From NCBI GenBank assembly GCA_051657905.1, contig JBOFLO010000039.1, positions 1-23,175 on the forward strand: 23,175 bases of DNA, written 5' to 3'. A program made the position numbers and the translations under genes. Under the pieces are notes generated by a model. It saw nothing but the letters and a program-made list of their open reading frames with translations. It did not search any database and had not been told where the DNA came from. Every line of letters begins with the position of its first letter. The first letter of the stretch is position 1. Source of the DNA: JBOFLO01 sp051657905 (GTDB lineage Bacteria; Patescibacteriota; Gracilibacteria; UBA1369). Below are positions 10,001-17,364 of this stretch, piece by piece.

Positions 10001-11715
10001 GCGGAGATTGTTCTTCGGTAACAACAGCGGGCAGTTCAGGAAATAATACAGTAACTTTCAGCGCTCTCGCTCCTGGTGCACACACTAATTGTACAGTTAC
10101 AGTTACCGACACAGCCGGAAACGCTAGCAATATTTTAGATGTAAGCGATTTCACAATAGATACAACCGCACCAGTTCTAGCTGAAGTAACTCCAGTAACA
10201 ACCCCAACCGCAGATCCAACTCCCAACTACACTTTCTCTTCCACCGAAGCCGGAAATATTTCCTACGGTGGCGATTGTTCTTCAGCAACCACATTAGCTA
10301 GCAGTGGCAACAACACCATCACTTTTAATACGCTGACCGATGGAGCCCACACCAACTGTACAATTATTGTGACTGACCCAGCCGGCAATGCCAGCAATAT
10401 TTTAGATGTTTCAGATTTCACCGTTGATGCAAATTCACCAACTCTAGCCGAAGTAACTCCAGTTCCATCGCCAGACAATGACACCACTCCAAGTTACACT
10501 TTCAGTTCAACTGAAGCCGGCGATATTTCCTACGGCGGAGATTGTTCATCTGTAACTGTGCTAGCCAGCATAGGAAACAACACCATCACTTTCGACGCTC
10601 TTGCTGACGGAACTTACACCAATTGTACAATCACCGTCACCGACGCTGGACTAAATGATAGCAATATTTTAGACGTAAGTGATTTCACCATCGACACCGC
10701 TGCCCCAACCGTCGCCGAAGTAACTCCAGTTTCCACTCCCACTGACGACACCACTCCAAATTACACTTTCAGCTCAACTGAAAATGCTACCATCACTTAT
10801 GGCGGAAGTTGTTCATCAGCCACTAATTCCGCAACAGCCGGAAATAATATCATCGCCTTTAATACTTTAGCAGCCGGTACATACACCAACTGCACGATCA
10901 CTGTCACCGACGCAGCCGGAAATGCAAGTAATCTACTAGCAGTTTCCAGTTTAACAATCACTAGTCCTTCCACTGGTGGAGGCGGAGGAGGAGGTGGTGG
11001 AGCCGGCGGAAGTTTCGGGCAGTCTTCTTCCAGCGGAGGTGGTTCAAGCTCCAGCAACTGTACAACAATTTCTTGTATCACCGACCAAGCTGAACAAGAG
11101 CCAAGCAGCCCAGAGCAGCCAAATCAACCAGAACCAACCCCAGCTGAAATCCTAGGTTGTACTCGCCCTGCCAACACTTCTAACTTCAACGACATCTCTT
11201 CTCATTGGGCAAAACAATATATCGAAAATCTCTATTCCAACTGTATTGTTGATGGCAAAACTTCTTTAATATTCGCGCCAGATCAGCAAGTAACTCGTGC
11301 TGAAATTACCAAAATGGTTTTCAATAATTTTATTGATAAATTAGAGCAAACTTCCAACACGTCCCTCCCCTTCACCGACCTTGATCAATCAGCTTGGTAT
11401 ATTGGATACTTACAAAAAGCTTTCAACAATAATTTGATCAGTGGTTACATGGACAACACTTTCAAACCAAATGCTCCCATCACTCGTGCCGAAGCATTGA
11501 AAATAATCTTACTTGGAGCTCAAGAAAATATTATCAACGAAGATAATATTGAATTCCAAGACATTGCCAGCTCCGCTTGGTATTACAATTATATTTCCAC
11601 AGCAATCAACCTCGGCATCATTCAGGGTTACGAAGTAAACGGCCAAAAAGTTTTCCAACCCGATAGCCCAATCACCCGCGCCGAAGTTTCCAAACTCCTA
11701 ACGTTACTACAATAA
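7060..11715 (+). CDS. Giant SLH-anchored beta-helix/Ig-repeat surface protein
   Basis: The protein is 1551 residues from ATG 7060. The in-frame TTG at 6994 lies inside the terminator and was rejected. The order of parts is: signal peptide (LIGLFFATTLTAQAA); CSLREA-like CTLPEAI; parallel beta-helix to about residue 500; choice-of-anchor-Q-like segment (DDQRSVARP); one Ig-like domain absent from the paralog; then six ~88-residue Ig repeats interrupted after the first by a VDFTVTF domain. A nine-Gly run and Ser-rich linker follow, then a Pro/Glu spacer and three SLH domains (about residues 1375-1551) with VTRAEITK, ITRAEALK and ITRAEVSK. SLH domains usually bind pyruvylated secondary cell-wall polymers, so this protein should hang on the cell wall and project a long stalk with the beta-helix at the far end. 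It is a paralog of the upstream gene. Confidence 0.88.
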   Translation: MNILRNSLSSPFKLLIQSGFLIGLFFATTLTAQAATITANSLLTTVANDAICTLPEAITSANNNAAGTTNCTAGSGADIINFSVSGTIDISGANLTQLTSPITIDGGSNITIDANNTASRRIFDLSSAATPVAIQNITLREGNQTSGGCITTAGNISLTITNSTISNCTASSDGGAIFFGDNTNPSLILTNVSLLNNTSTGGEGGAVFGDDGTDITATNLIATGNSAPTGSGAVIYYNAYQANASNVTITGASNISNNSAPGGAISIRADDGHLISGVTFNANIGGVPAVTAGNGGAIQTLGVADITISNNTFTNNITYNFGSGGAIEIGDAANAIIENNTFTTNESDYGGAIHVAEGTVAIRKNAFLGNEAVDEGGAIYLSESGGGGPDVSIQNNTFDSNIANSDGGGAIRNRFGNAQIYNNTFTNNSTPGSGAVLLVDSGSQTVFANNIFDDNTGTGTCSVNAPVSFTNQGNNFFDSSTGCSPQGSDITAASADLGALALNSGTTLNRLPNGGSPVIDAASATYAPADDQRSVARPFGVADDIGSVENDTPADSDGPIITFTNDVAAGPVGSDTVTVTATDISGVSDLQYKLQAGAVCNAGSYGALTGTPFTTGDNIIIQTTEANNGLYVCVYAEDSLANSSYQGSANDFNIDATDPVIAEVTPVPSPTNDTTPNYTFSSTEAGTISYGGDCSSATTAGSSGNNTVTFNALAAGPHTNCTVTVTDTAGNASNILDVNDFTIDTTAPTVNSINRVSAATTNTDSVDFTVTFTENVTGVNAADFNLTTTGSSAGSVNSVSGGPMVYTVNVNLITGDGTIRLDVIDDDSILDSAGNPLGGAGAGNGNYTSGQTYTIDNTASSIAEVTPVPTPTNDTTPNYTFSSTQAGTISYGGDCSSATTAASSGNNTVTFNALAPGAHTNCTVTVTDPAGNASNILDVSDFTIDTTAPVIAEVTPVPTPTNDTTPNYTFSSTEAGTISYGGDCSSVTTAGSSGNNTVTFSALAPGAHTNCTVTVTDTAGNASNILDVSDFTIDTTAPVLAEVTPVTTPTADPTPNYTFSSTEAGNISYGGDCSSATTLASSGNNTITFNTLTDGAHTNCTIIVTDPAGNASNILDVSDFTVDANSPTLAEVTPVPSPDNDTTPSYTFSSTEAGDISYGGDCSSVTVLASIGNNTITFDALADGTYTNCTITVTDAGLNDSNILDVSDFTIDTAAPTVAEVTPVSTPTDDTTPNYTFSSTENATITYGGSCSSATNSATAGNNIIAFNTLAAGTYTNCTITVTDAAGNASNLLAVSSLTITSPSTGGGGGGGGGAGGSFGQSSSSGGGSSSSNCTTISCITDQAEQEPSSPEQPNQPEPTPAEILGCTRPANTSNFNDISSHWAKQYIENLYSNCIVDGKTSLIFAPDQQVTRAEITKMVFNNFIDKLEQTSNTSLPFTDLDQSAWYIGYLQKAFNNNLISGYMDNTFKPNAPITRAEALKIILLGAQENIINEDNIEFQDIASSAWYYNYISTAINLGIIQGYEVNGQKVFQPDSPITRAEVSKLLTLLQ
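9031..10965 (+). repeat. Tandem ~264-bp Ig-like repeats within the SLH protein
   Basis: Six units begin with (V/I/L)AEVTPV, near 9031, 9631, 9900, 10165, 10435 and 10700. Each has YTFSST, YGG(D/S)CSS, GNN and TNCT at fixed spacing. Units 2-4 are nearly identical at protein level. The first is separated from the second by a different domain (about 9296-9630). Two further units lie in the paralog at about 6020-6555. Confidence 0.85.
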
Positions 11716-11728
11716 GAAAATCTCACTT

Positions 11729-11757
11729 AAAGCCTTGCCTCACCGCAAGGCTTTTTT
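11729..11757 (+). terminator. Rho-independent terminator after the SLH protein gene
   Basis: AAAGCCTTGC (11729-11738) pairs with GCAAGGCTTT (11745-11754) over a 6-nt loop, followed by more T residues (to 11757). This is a textbook terminator. Confidence 0.85.
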
Positions 11758-11758
11758 G

Positions 11759-11787
11759 TTGAACTCGCTCATTAATAAGTGTAAATT
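11759..11787 (+). promoter_or_regulatory. Candidate rarA promoter
   Basis: TTGAAC (11759-11764), a 17-bp spacer and TAAATT (11782-11787) give a reasonable sigma-70 promoter right after the upstream terminator. The leader would be about 19 nt. Confidence 0.5.
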
Positions 11788-11812
11788 AAAGAAAACTAGA
11801 ACAACTGTTCAT

Positions 11813-13117
11813 ATGAATAAAAAATCAACTCCCCTCCCTCGCCTCATCTTAACCGAGCCACTAGCAAATCTAATGCGCCCTCGCACCCTGGAAGAATTTT
11901 TCGGCCAGGAAGATTTAATGGGCAAAGGAAAAACTCTCCAAAAATTAATTGAAAGCGATCAAATTCACTCCATGATTTTTTTCGGTCCGCCCGGTGTGGG
12001 CAAAACTACTCTTGCCCAAATTATCGCCGAAAAAACTGAATCAAAATTCGTCACAGTCAGCGCCGTTACTGCAGGTGTTCCTGAACTTCGCAAAATTATT
12101 GAAGAAGCCGACGCCATGAAACGTCTTGGTACAAACACAATTTTATTCGTCGATGAAATCCATCGCTTCAATAAATCTCAACAAGATTTTCTCCTCCCCC
12201 ACACCGAACGCGGCACCATTACTTTAATAGGAGCCACAACCGAAAACCCTTCCTTCGAAGTTAATTCCGCCCTACTTTCTCGCTCTCAAGTTTTCGTTTT
12301 CAAAGCTCTCACCGACGAAGCTTTAGAAAAAATTATTCTGCGTGCTCTAAAAAAAGTTGAAGAAATTCACGAAAAAAATGGCCAGTCAGTAAAATTAAAA
12401 ATCAATCAAGACGCCACCGAATACCTAATCGGTTTTGCTAACGGCGATGCCCGCAACCTTCTCAACACTCTCGAAATAGTTTTAAAAGTTTCCGAACAAT
12501 GGCCCCTCACCCAGGAAGAATTAATCAGAATTCTCCAAAAAAAATCCCTCCGCTACGATAAAAAAGGCGAAGAACATTATAATATCATTTCCGCTCTCCA
12601 TAAATCCATGCGCGACTCCGACCCCGACGGCGCCCTCTACTGGATGATGCGCATGATCGAAGGCGGCGAAGATCCCCTCTACATCGCCCGCCGACTAATC
12701 AAATTCGCCTCCGAAGACATTGGCATGGCCGACCCCCACGCCCTCCTCATCGCTATCGCCGCCAAAGACGCCTGCCACTTTAACGGATTGCCCGACTGTG
12801 TCGACAACCTTGCCCAAGCAGTTGTCCATCTTTCCGTCGCCCCAAAAAGCAATTCTCTCTACATGGCCGTAAAACAAATCCGCGAAGTAATCAAAAAAAC
12901 CGGCAACCTCGAAGTCCCCCTCCACATCCGCAACGCCCCCACTAAATTGATGAAAGAATGGGGTTACGGCAAAGGCTATCAATACGCCCACAATTTCGAA
13001 AATGCCAAAGTAGATCAACAACATTTACCTGATCAACTCATCGGTCAAAAATTTTACCAACCAACTGATCATGGTTTAGAAGCAAAGATCAAACAAAAGC
13101 AAGATTCCCAAATTTAA
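11813..13117 (+). CDS. rarA: Replication-associated recombination protein A (AAA+ ATPase, RarA/MgsA family)
   Basis: RarA is a clamp-loader-like AAA+ ATPase that acts at stalled replication forks and single-stranded gaps. The 434-residue length matches the family. Visible motifs are the N-terminal PLANLMRPRTLEEFFGQ signature, Walker A GPPGVGKTT (58-66), Walker B ILFVDEIHRF (D114, E115), sensor 1 with GATTENPSFEVN (140-151) and the SALLSR arginine-finger region (~152-157). The C-terminal part, with the family's DPDGALYWMMRMIEGGEDP tetramerisation/lid region, is intact. The start was set at ATG 11813, which follows a good promoter; the frame stays open upstream but runs back into the terminator. 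It has its own promoter and no Shine-Dalgarno, and no functional partner lies next to it. Confidence 0.95.
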   Translation: MNKKSTPLPRLILTEPLANLMRPRTLEEFFGQEDLMGKGKTLQKLIESDQIHSMIFFGPPGVGKTTLAQIIAEKTESKFVTVSAVTAGVPELRKIIEEADAMKRLGTNTILFVDEIHRFNKSQQDFLLPHTERGTITLIGATTENPSFEVNSALLSRSQVFVFKALTDEALEKIILRALKKVEEIHEKNGQSVKLKINQDATEYLIGFANGDARNLLNTLEIVLKVSEQWPLTQEELIRILQKKSLRYDKKGEEHYNIISALHKSMRDSDPDGALYWMMRMIEGGEDPLYIARRLIKFASEDIGMADPHALLIAIAAKDACHFNGLPDCVDNLAQAVVHLSVAPKSNSLYMAVKQIREVIKKTGNLEVPLHIRNAPTKLMKEWGYGKGYQYAHNFENAKVDQQHLPDQLIGQKFYQPTDHGLEAKIKQKQDSQI

Positions 13118-13130
13118 AAATGCGCCCTAA

Positions 13131-13158
13131 TTGACAATTTATAAAATTGTAATATAGT
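13131..13158 (+). promoter_or_regulatory. Strong promoter of the first GC-rich cassette
   Basis: A consensus TTGACA (13131-13136), a 16-bp spacer and TATAGT (13153-13158). The leader would be about 55 nt. Confidence 0.65.
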
Positions 13159-13219
13159 AACAAGGTCAATCAATCTGCCATTTCGGCTTATTGATAAGAT
13201 ATTTGAAAGAGAGGCTCAC

Positions 13220-13720
13220 ATGTACGCTATCGATCCGATCGGCGAGTTCAAGCGCGCTTTGAGCGAGTCGGTCAGAAATGGCCTCACCACTTCCAGGGAA
13301 TTCCTCAGCAAGGTGAAGGGCATCCCCGGCGAGATGATCCACATCCTGCTGGCCGACCAGCAGACCGCCAACAACCTGCGCTGGCGCACCCAGCAAAACA
13401 CCCAGAAAACCACTCGCTCCGAAAAGTGGGATGCTCAACTCCAGCTCTTCAGCTTGAAACAAATGCTTCGCCGAGGAGACGTCTCCGCTTTCCGAAAGCG
13501 CCTCGGCGACTTCGGTTGGCAGCAACCGGAAGACCTCGCTCTGCTGGTCGGCCGCAGCCAAGGACAAATCCTTTCCAGCCATCAACTCAAAAAGAGCGAT
13601 TGGTGGGGCTGGTATTTGGTCCACGTCTACGATCTCGCTCGCCGGCATCAGAACGTCGCTCAATGGAACGAGCTGCTCCGCTACCTCGAACGCTACATCA
13701 AAACCTCTCGAAAAAAGTGA
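13220..13720 (+). CDS. Hypothetical basic alpha-helical protein, GC-rich cassette 1
   Basis: The 166-residue protein is not recognised. ATG 13220 follows AAAGAGAGG (13206-13214) by 5 nt, a clear Shine-Dalgarno, and the gene ends with TGA. It is predicted to be mostly helical, rich in Lys/Arg, Gln and Trp (SDWWGWYLVHVYDLARRH near residue 130), with no signal peptide or membrane segment and a basic end (KTSRKK). GC- and CTG/CGC-type codons set it apart from rarA upstream: one hand-counted 60-base line here (13321-13380) is 65% GC against 38% in rarA (12541-12600). A longer reading frame on the opposite strand (13166-13771) was rejected because promoter, Shine-Dalgarno and terminator all fit the + strand. 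Confidence 0.75.
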   Translation: MYAIDPIGEFKRALSESVRNGLTTSREFLSKVKGIPGEMIHILLADQQTANNLRWRTQQNTQKTTRSEKWDAQLQLFSLKQMLRRGDVSAFRKRLGDFGWQQPEDLALLVGRSQGQILSSHQLKKSDWWGWYLVHVYDLARRHQNVAQWNELLRYLERYIKTSRKK

Positions 13721-13758
13721 CATGAAGTTGCCATGGCAGCTATCCTGTCCAAAACCAA

Positions 13759-13791
13759 AACTCCCCCGCACTCAAAGCTGTCGGGGGAGTT
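13759..13791. terminator. Bidirectional terminator hairpin between convergent genes
   Basis: AACTCCCCCG (13759-13768) pairs perfectly with CGGGGGAGTT (13782-13791). On the minus strand it is followed by TTTTGGTTTTGG, so it probably serves the minus-strand 13812 gene as well as cassette 1. Confidence 0.7.
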
Positions 13792-13811
13792 CAACTTATT
13801 CAAATTAAAAT

Positions 13812-14804
13812 TTATTGAATACTCTTCCCAGCTTTTCTCACCACCCCACCCGCTCTCCACAAAGCTTTCGGAATTGTAAACCAACCTCTTTTATAATTCT
13901 TTTTCAAATATTTTTTCACTGACCAATTACAAGCTTTTTCAATTTTTTCCAAAGTTTCCAAAAACACCATCGCCCCAACTATCACCGGTAAACGTGAGCG
14001 AGAAGGAATTAAATGCGCATTATCAAAAGCATAATAATAAGCCGATTTCGCTCTATCAATTTGAAACCGCATTAATTCCAAAAATTTATTATTAATATCT
14101 CTACTGGCGCGCTTTTCCAAAACCGCCCCCACATCCTCCTCAGTCAATGTAAACAACCGAAGATCTTCCGTAGGAATATACAATCTTCCGCGCGCCCAAT
14201 CCCCCGCCACATCACGCAAAATATTCGTCAACTGAATCCCTTCCGCCAATTTCACCGCCGGCTGCTCACCTTTTTCATCCCCACCCACCACTCTATTAAT
14301 CATCAGTCCTAATACTCCCGCATTCCCATAAAGATATTTTTCCAACTCCGCCGTAGTAGCAAAACGCTTTTCAAAAACTCTCATTCTCATTGATTGAAAA
14401 AATGCTTCCAACCAACTTTTCTCAAATTTCAAATCTTTCGCCAACACCAAAAAATTATCAAAAATAACATCAGTCATTTCGGCAATTTTACTTTTCCCCA
14501 TCTCATTCATTTTATTTTTGAAATCCTCTTTTTGTTCAGGCGTCATTTGCTCATCCCATTGCGCCTCCAAACTTTTCATCATTTCATCCAGAGCTTTCCC
14601 AATTTCCAACTCCACCCTCTCCCCACTCAATAATTTTTTCCCACTCCCCACCAACTCATTCGGCAACATCCAAAACGCTTTCAAAACTTTCGCCTTATCA
14701 CGCGTTTCCTTGTCCAACATTTTTAAAGACTGATCAAATCCCCCACTCACCACCGTCTGCACATGCTGAGAAAACTGATCAATTAATTTTTGCGAATTAA
14801 ACAT
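13812..14804 (-). CDS. Squalene/phytoene synthase family protein with degraded first Asp-rich motif
   Basis: Family members join two prenyl diphosphates head to head. The 330-residue length and the C-terminal half match: YLYGNAGVLGLMINRVVGG (158-175) and then QLTNILRDVAGDWARGRLYIP (191-211), holding the second motif D198xxxD202 and the RGRxYxP signature. The first motif, normally DDxxD after an AF.R segment, reads AFWMLPNELVGS (43-54), leaving N49-E50-L-V-G53. The later MxMD position reads MRMR (R142). Residues expected to hold Mg2+ and diphosphate are therefore missing, and activity is doubtful or altered. No other isoprenoid gene is nearby. An ATG start at 14804 without a Shine-Dalgarno fits the AT-rich gene class. 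The fold assignment is firm; the function is not. Confidence 0.8.
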   Translation of the reverse strand: MFNSQKLIDQFSQHVQTVVSGGFDQSLKMLDKETRDKAKVLKAFWMLPNELVGSGKKLLSGERVELEIGKALDEMMKSLEAQWDEQMTPEQKEDFKNKMNEMGKSKIAEMTDVIFDNFLVLAKDLKFEKSWLEAFFQSMRMRVFEKRFATTAELEKYLYGNAGVLGLMINRVVGGDEKGEQPAVKLAEGIQLTNILRDVAGDWARGRLYIPTEDLRLFTLTEEDVGAVLEKRASRDINNKFLELMRFQIDRAKSAYYYAFDNAHLIPSRSRLPVIVGAMVFLETLEKIEKACNWSVKKYLKKNYKRGWFTIPKALWRAGGVVRKAGKSIQ

Positions 14805-14885
14805 GAATTTAAAATAATTATTTGAGCAAATATAAATTATTTTCTAAAAATAACCAAATCCAACGCACACAGTGAAGGCGGGGCA

Positions 14886-14905
14886 GTTCTTTGGTAAGAA
14901 CCGCC
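14886..14905 (-). terminator. Weak hairpin after the minus-strand 14936 gene
   Basis: Read on the minus strand, CGGTTCTT and AAGAACTG form an 8-bp stem (one wobble) over ACCA, about 30 nt past the stop codon. It lacks an immediate T run, so terminator function is uncertain. Confidence 0.3.
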
Positions 14906-14935
14906 ACATCGCCAATCAGATTGTTCAAGTCGCAG

Positions 14936-15406
14936 TCAGCGCACCAGCCACTTGGCCAGCTTCTCCTCCTGCTCGGTCTTCGGGTCGATGTAGTTGAGCG
15001 AGTACGACAGCTGCAACTGCGCCATCACCTCGATCTCCTTCTCCCCCAACGAGTTCTTGAAGGGAGAGTGGAAGTGAATCACCAGCAGATGATACATGTG
15101 TCCCGTCGGCTGCATCTTCCCCTGCTCGTCCCTGATACCGGCGAAGCGACACACCGTCTCTTCGCCGAATCGTCCCAGGATGATCATGCTGGAAGATGTC
15201 ACCTCCAGCTCGCTCAGCGCCTCGGCCTTCATGCCACCGTCCGGGTAGTAGAAGAAGCTCGAGCATTCGGCTCCCTCACCCGGACCCTTCAGAACATGCA
15301 TGCCGCTCCTGCCGATCAGCAGCGGCCGACGAAAGCGAAAATGCAAGCCTGGGGTCAGCGTGATGATACGCTCGGACTTACCCAACTGCTCCGTTTGATT
15401 TTCCAC
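14936..15406 (-). CDS. Hypothetical beta-rich protein, GC-rich cassette 2
   Basis: The 156-residue protein is not recognised. The frame opens further upstream, but a perfect AGGAGG lies 4 nt before GTG at 15406-15404, giving an N-terminus of (M)ENQTEQLGKSERI; this start was chosen. The stop is TGA. Hydrophobic and charged residues alternate as in a beta-sheet protein (IITLTPGLHFRFRRPLLIG; YHLLVIHFHSP), with three His in the segment HLLVIHFH and two Cys. There is no signal peptide or membrane helix. Coding composition is GC-rich, unlike both neighbours. It has its own extended -10 promoter and a leader of about 88 nt, so it is transcribed alone. Confidence 0.75.
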   Translation of the reverse strand: MENQTEQLGKSERIITLTPGLHFRFRRPLLIGRSGMHVLKGPGEGAECSSFFYYPDGGMKAEALSELEVTSSSMIILGRFGEETVCRFAGIRDEQGKMQPTGHMYHLLVIHFHSPFKNSLGEKEIEVMAQLQLSYSLNYIDPKTEQEEKLAKWLVR

Positions 15407-15500
15407 AATTCCTCCTGAATCAATCTGTTTTCTAAGTTCGCTGCAAAACATAAGCCTAAGCCTCAAAATCGGCTTCCCACTTCATTTTTCAGACCGGCTG

Positions 15501-15528
15501 ATTATATCAGTATACATTTTAAAATCAA
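15501..15528 (-). promoter_or_regulatory. Strong promoter of GC-rich cassette 2
   Basis: On the minus strand, TTGATT (15528-15523), a 16-bp spacer and TGATATAAT with perfect TATAAT (15506-15501), an extended -10. Confidence 0.65.
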
Positions 15529-15604
15529 GTCAATGGAATCTATTCAAATTTCAGCAAACAATAGCTTCCTTAAGCCCTCTATTCTTCCCCAGCTCACCCA
15601 AAAA

Positions 15605-15613
15605 TGCTATAAT
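15605..15613 (+). promoter_or_regulatory. Extended -10 promoter of the 15638 gene
   Basis: TGCTATAAT (15605-15613) is an extended -10. No -35 is visible. The leader would be about 18 nt. Confidence 0.5.
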
Positions 15614-15637
15614 ATTTAGATTAATTAAAGCCAAATT

Positions 15638-17296
15638 ATGGCCGCCTCTGAACAACAATCAGAAAAGCTCAATACCACCACCGACCCAGCGCGTATTGAA
15701 AAAGCAAGAAAGTTGCTCAATTCCGCCGCTGATTTGTATGTAGAAGATTCTGATCAAGAAAAAAAACGTGAGGAAATTTTAGATCAAAGTCGCAGCTCTC
15801 GTCAGGAAGTAAAATCAGAAATCACTAGTAATTCTACCGAAAAAATTTCCGCAACTCTCGATCAATTTCTTGCCCTCGATCAAGAATCCCAATTGCAATC
15901 CATTTCCGGTTTAAAAAATGCTGATTTAAAAATCAACACAGCTTTTTCCTGTGATTTTAAAGGCAACTCCCCGCTGGAAAAAGCGGTCGGCCTATCCATG
16001 ATTATGCCCATCGACATTCGCGCCGTAAAAGTAAATGGCGAACAAGGTTTCCGTCATGGATCTCTCGGGAATTTTTACACCGAGTCCGGACAATATTTAA
16101 AAATCCTTAGCGGCGATCAAGTAGAAATTTCGGAAGTCACAACCGCCGAACAAAATAAACAATTACGTCAGGAAAAAATCACCAAAGTTTCCGAATTCGG
16201 CAGACTTTTAATCAAAGTAGATTTGCCCGATGATGAGAAAAAATTAATTGTCGAAACTGCCGCCAATTATGATTTAGACCCGCGTCTTTTCCTAGCTATC
16301 AAACAAACATTTCCTAATGCCTTCGGTCATGACACAGCCGGAACTTCCGCCACCGAAATTAAAATTTCCGGAAAATATTTACAATCAGCTTTAATAAAAT
16401 TTTCCAAAGAAAACCCAGGGGCATCAATCAATCAACCCTACTCCCCCGAAGCTGTCGCTTACATGATCAATCATTACAGTTTATTCGCCAACGAAACTCC
16501 TCAAAACCAAACTCAACTCCCCGATCTTTTAAATAATTACGGACGTTTAATTGGAAAAGTTCTCAAAACCCCAGACAACATTGTCATATCAAATTCCTCT
16601 TCAACTATTCCAGCAACATTTTCCACCTCCCCAACTTTATCAAAATCATCTCCAGAAAAATCCTACGACGCCTCGCCAAAATTCAGTAATTCCAATTTAC
16701 AATTAGATTACTCGACCGCCCAACTACCCGCTGATCAAATTTCTAATCGCCCCATAAAAAAATTCGAATTAATTCGCCAAGACCACTCAGAAAATCTTTC
16801 CAAATTAAAAATTTTAGAAAAAATCCGCCCAGCCCTAGAAAAATTCCGTCAAAAAGTTTTGGCCAATCGCGCCCGCTACGAACAAGTCGCCGCTCAAACC
16901 GGCGTACCCTGGAAATTAATCGCCGCTTTACATAATCGTGAATCGGGCATGCAATTCGACACATATTTGCATAATGGCCAAAAACTCGGCAAACCAACTA
17001 CGGCCGTCCCCGTCGGAAAACTCTTCTACGATTGGGAAACCGCCGCCATCGACGCCCTTCAGACCAAACGCAATAGTATCAGCCAAAACAGCGATTTAGC
17101 CGATCAATTAGCCTATGCCGAAAGCTACAACGGCCTCGGCTACCGCCGCCCAAATTTCGGCCCTTCCGGCTACGTCTACGCCGGAACCAATATCTATCAG
17201 GGCGGAAAATACGTCAAAGACGGTGTTTATGACCCCAATCATTATGACCAACAGCTAGGCGTCGCCGCCATGTTAATGGCTTTAAATAAAGATTAA
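15638..17296 (+). CDS. Peptidoglycan hydrolase-like protein with C-terminal lysozyme-type domain
   Basis: The 552-residue protein has no signal peptide (MAASEQQSEKLN). The N-terminal ~80 residues are charged and probably coiled or disordered. A small beta domain follows near 125-165 (RHGSLGNFYTESGQYLKILSGD). Residues ~200-300 (AANYDLDPRLFLAIKQ ... YSPEAVAYMINHY) look like a degenerate lysozyme-like helical domain. A Ser/Pro-rich linker leads to the C-terminal domain (417-552) with GVPWKLIAALHNRESGM (E435 as likely catalytic acid), AYAESYNGLGYRR and GKYVKDGVYDPNHYDQQLG. These signatures occur in a lysozyme-like family of phage and bacterial endolysins that cut peptidoglycan glycan strands. Without a signal peptide, export would need another route or lysis. 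The other wall hydrolase-like gene lies at 18766, separated by a GC-rich operon. Confidence 0.75.
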   Translation: MAASEQQSEKLNTTTDPARIEKARKLLNSAADLYVEDSDQEKKREEILDQSRSSRQEVKSEITSNSTEKISATLDQFLALDQESQLQSISGLKNADLKINTAFSCDFKGNSPLEKAVGLSMIMPIDIRAVKVNGEQGFRHGSLGNFYTESGQYLKILSGDQVEISEVTTAEQNKQLRQEKITKVSEFGRLLIKVDLPDDEKKLIVETAANYDLDPRLFLAIKQTFPNAFGHDTAGTSATEIKISGKYLQSALIKFSKENPGASINQPYSPEAVAYMINHYSLFANETPQNQTQLPDLLNNYGRLIGKVLKTPDNIVISNSSSTIPATFSTSPTLSKSSPEKSYDASPKFSNSNLQLDYSTAQLPADQISNRPIKKFELIRQDHSENLSKLKILEKIRPALEKFRQKVLANRARYEQVAAQTGVPWKLIAALHNRESGMQFDTYLHNGQKLGKPTTAVPVGKLFYDWETAAIDALQTKRNSISQNSDLADQLAYAESYNGLGYRRPNFGPSGYVYAGTNIYQGGKYVKDGVYDPNHYDQQLGVAAMLMALNKD

Positions 17297-17336
17297 ACAA
17301 GATTTTAGCCACGAATATTTTATCATAATAATATCC

Positions 17337-17364
17337 TTGCTTTTTTTATAAAATATTTTATAAT
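17337..17364 (+). promoter_or_regulatory. Promoter of the three-gene GC-rich operon
   Basis: TTGCTT (17337-17342), a 16-bp spacer and TATAAT (17359-17364). The leader to the first ATG is about 137 nt. It contains small inverted repeats (AAGCTAT 17374-17380 with ATAGCTT 17414-17420, and GAGC/GCTC near 17392-17402), so it may be structured. Confidence 0.6.

Noticed and set aside
9031..10965. CRISPR-like or mobile-element tandem array
   Set aside because: The repeats are in-frame coding units of ~264 bp within one protein, not short repeats with unique spacers.
13166..13771. 201-residue reading frame on the minus strand opposite the 13220 gene
   Set aside because: The + strand has a consensus promoter, a ribosome site with correct spacing and a terminator. 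Long antisense frames are expected in GC-rich coding sequence.
14891..15418. 175-residue + strand frame opposite the 14936 gene
   Set aside because: No ribosome site or promoter. The minus strand has AGGAGG before GTG and an extended -10 promoter.
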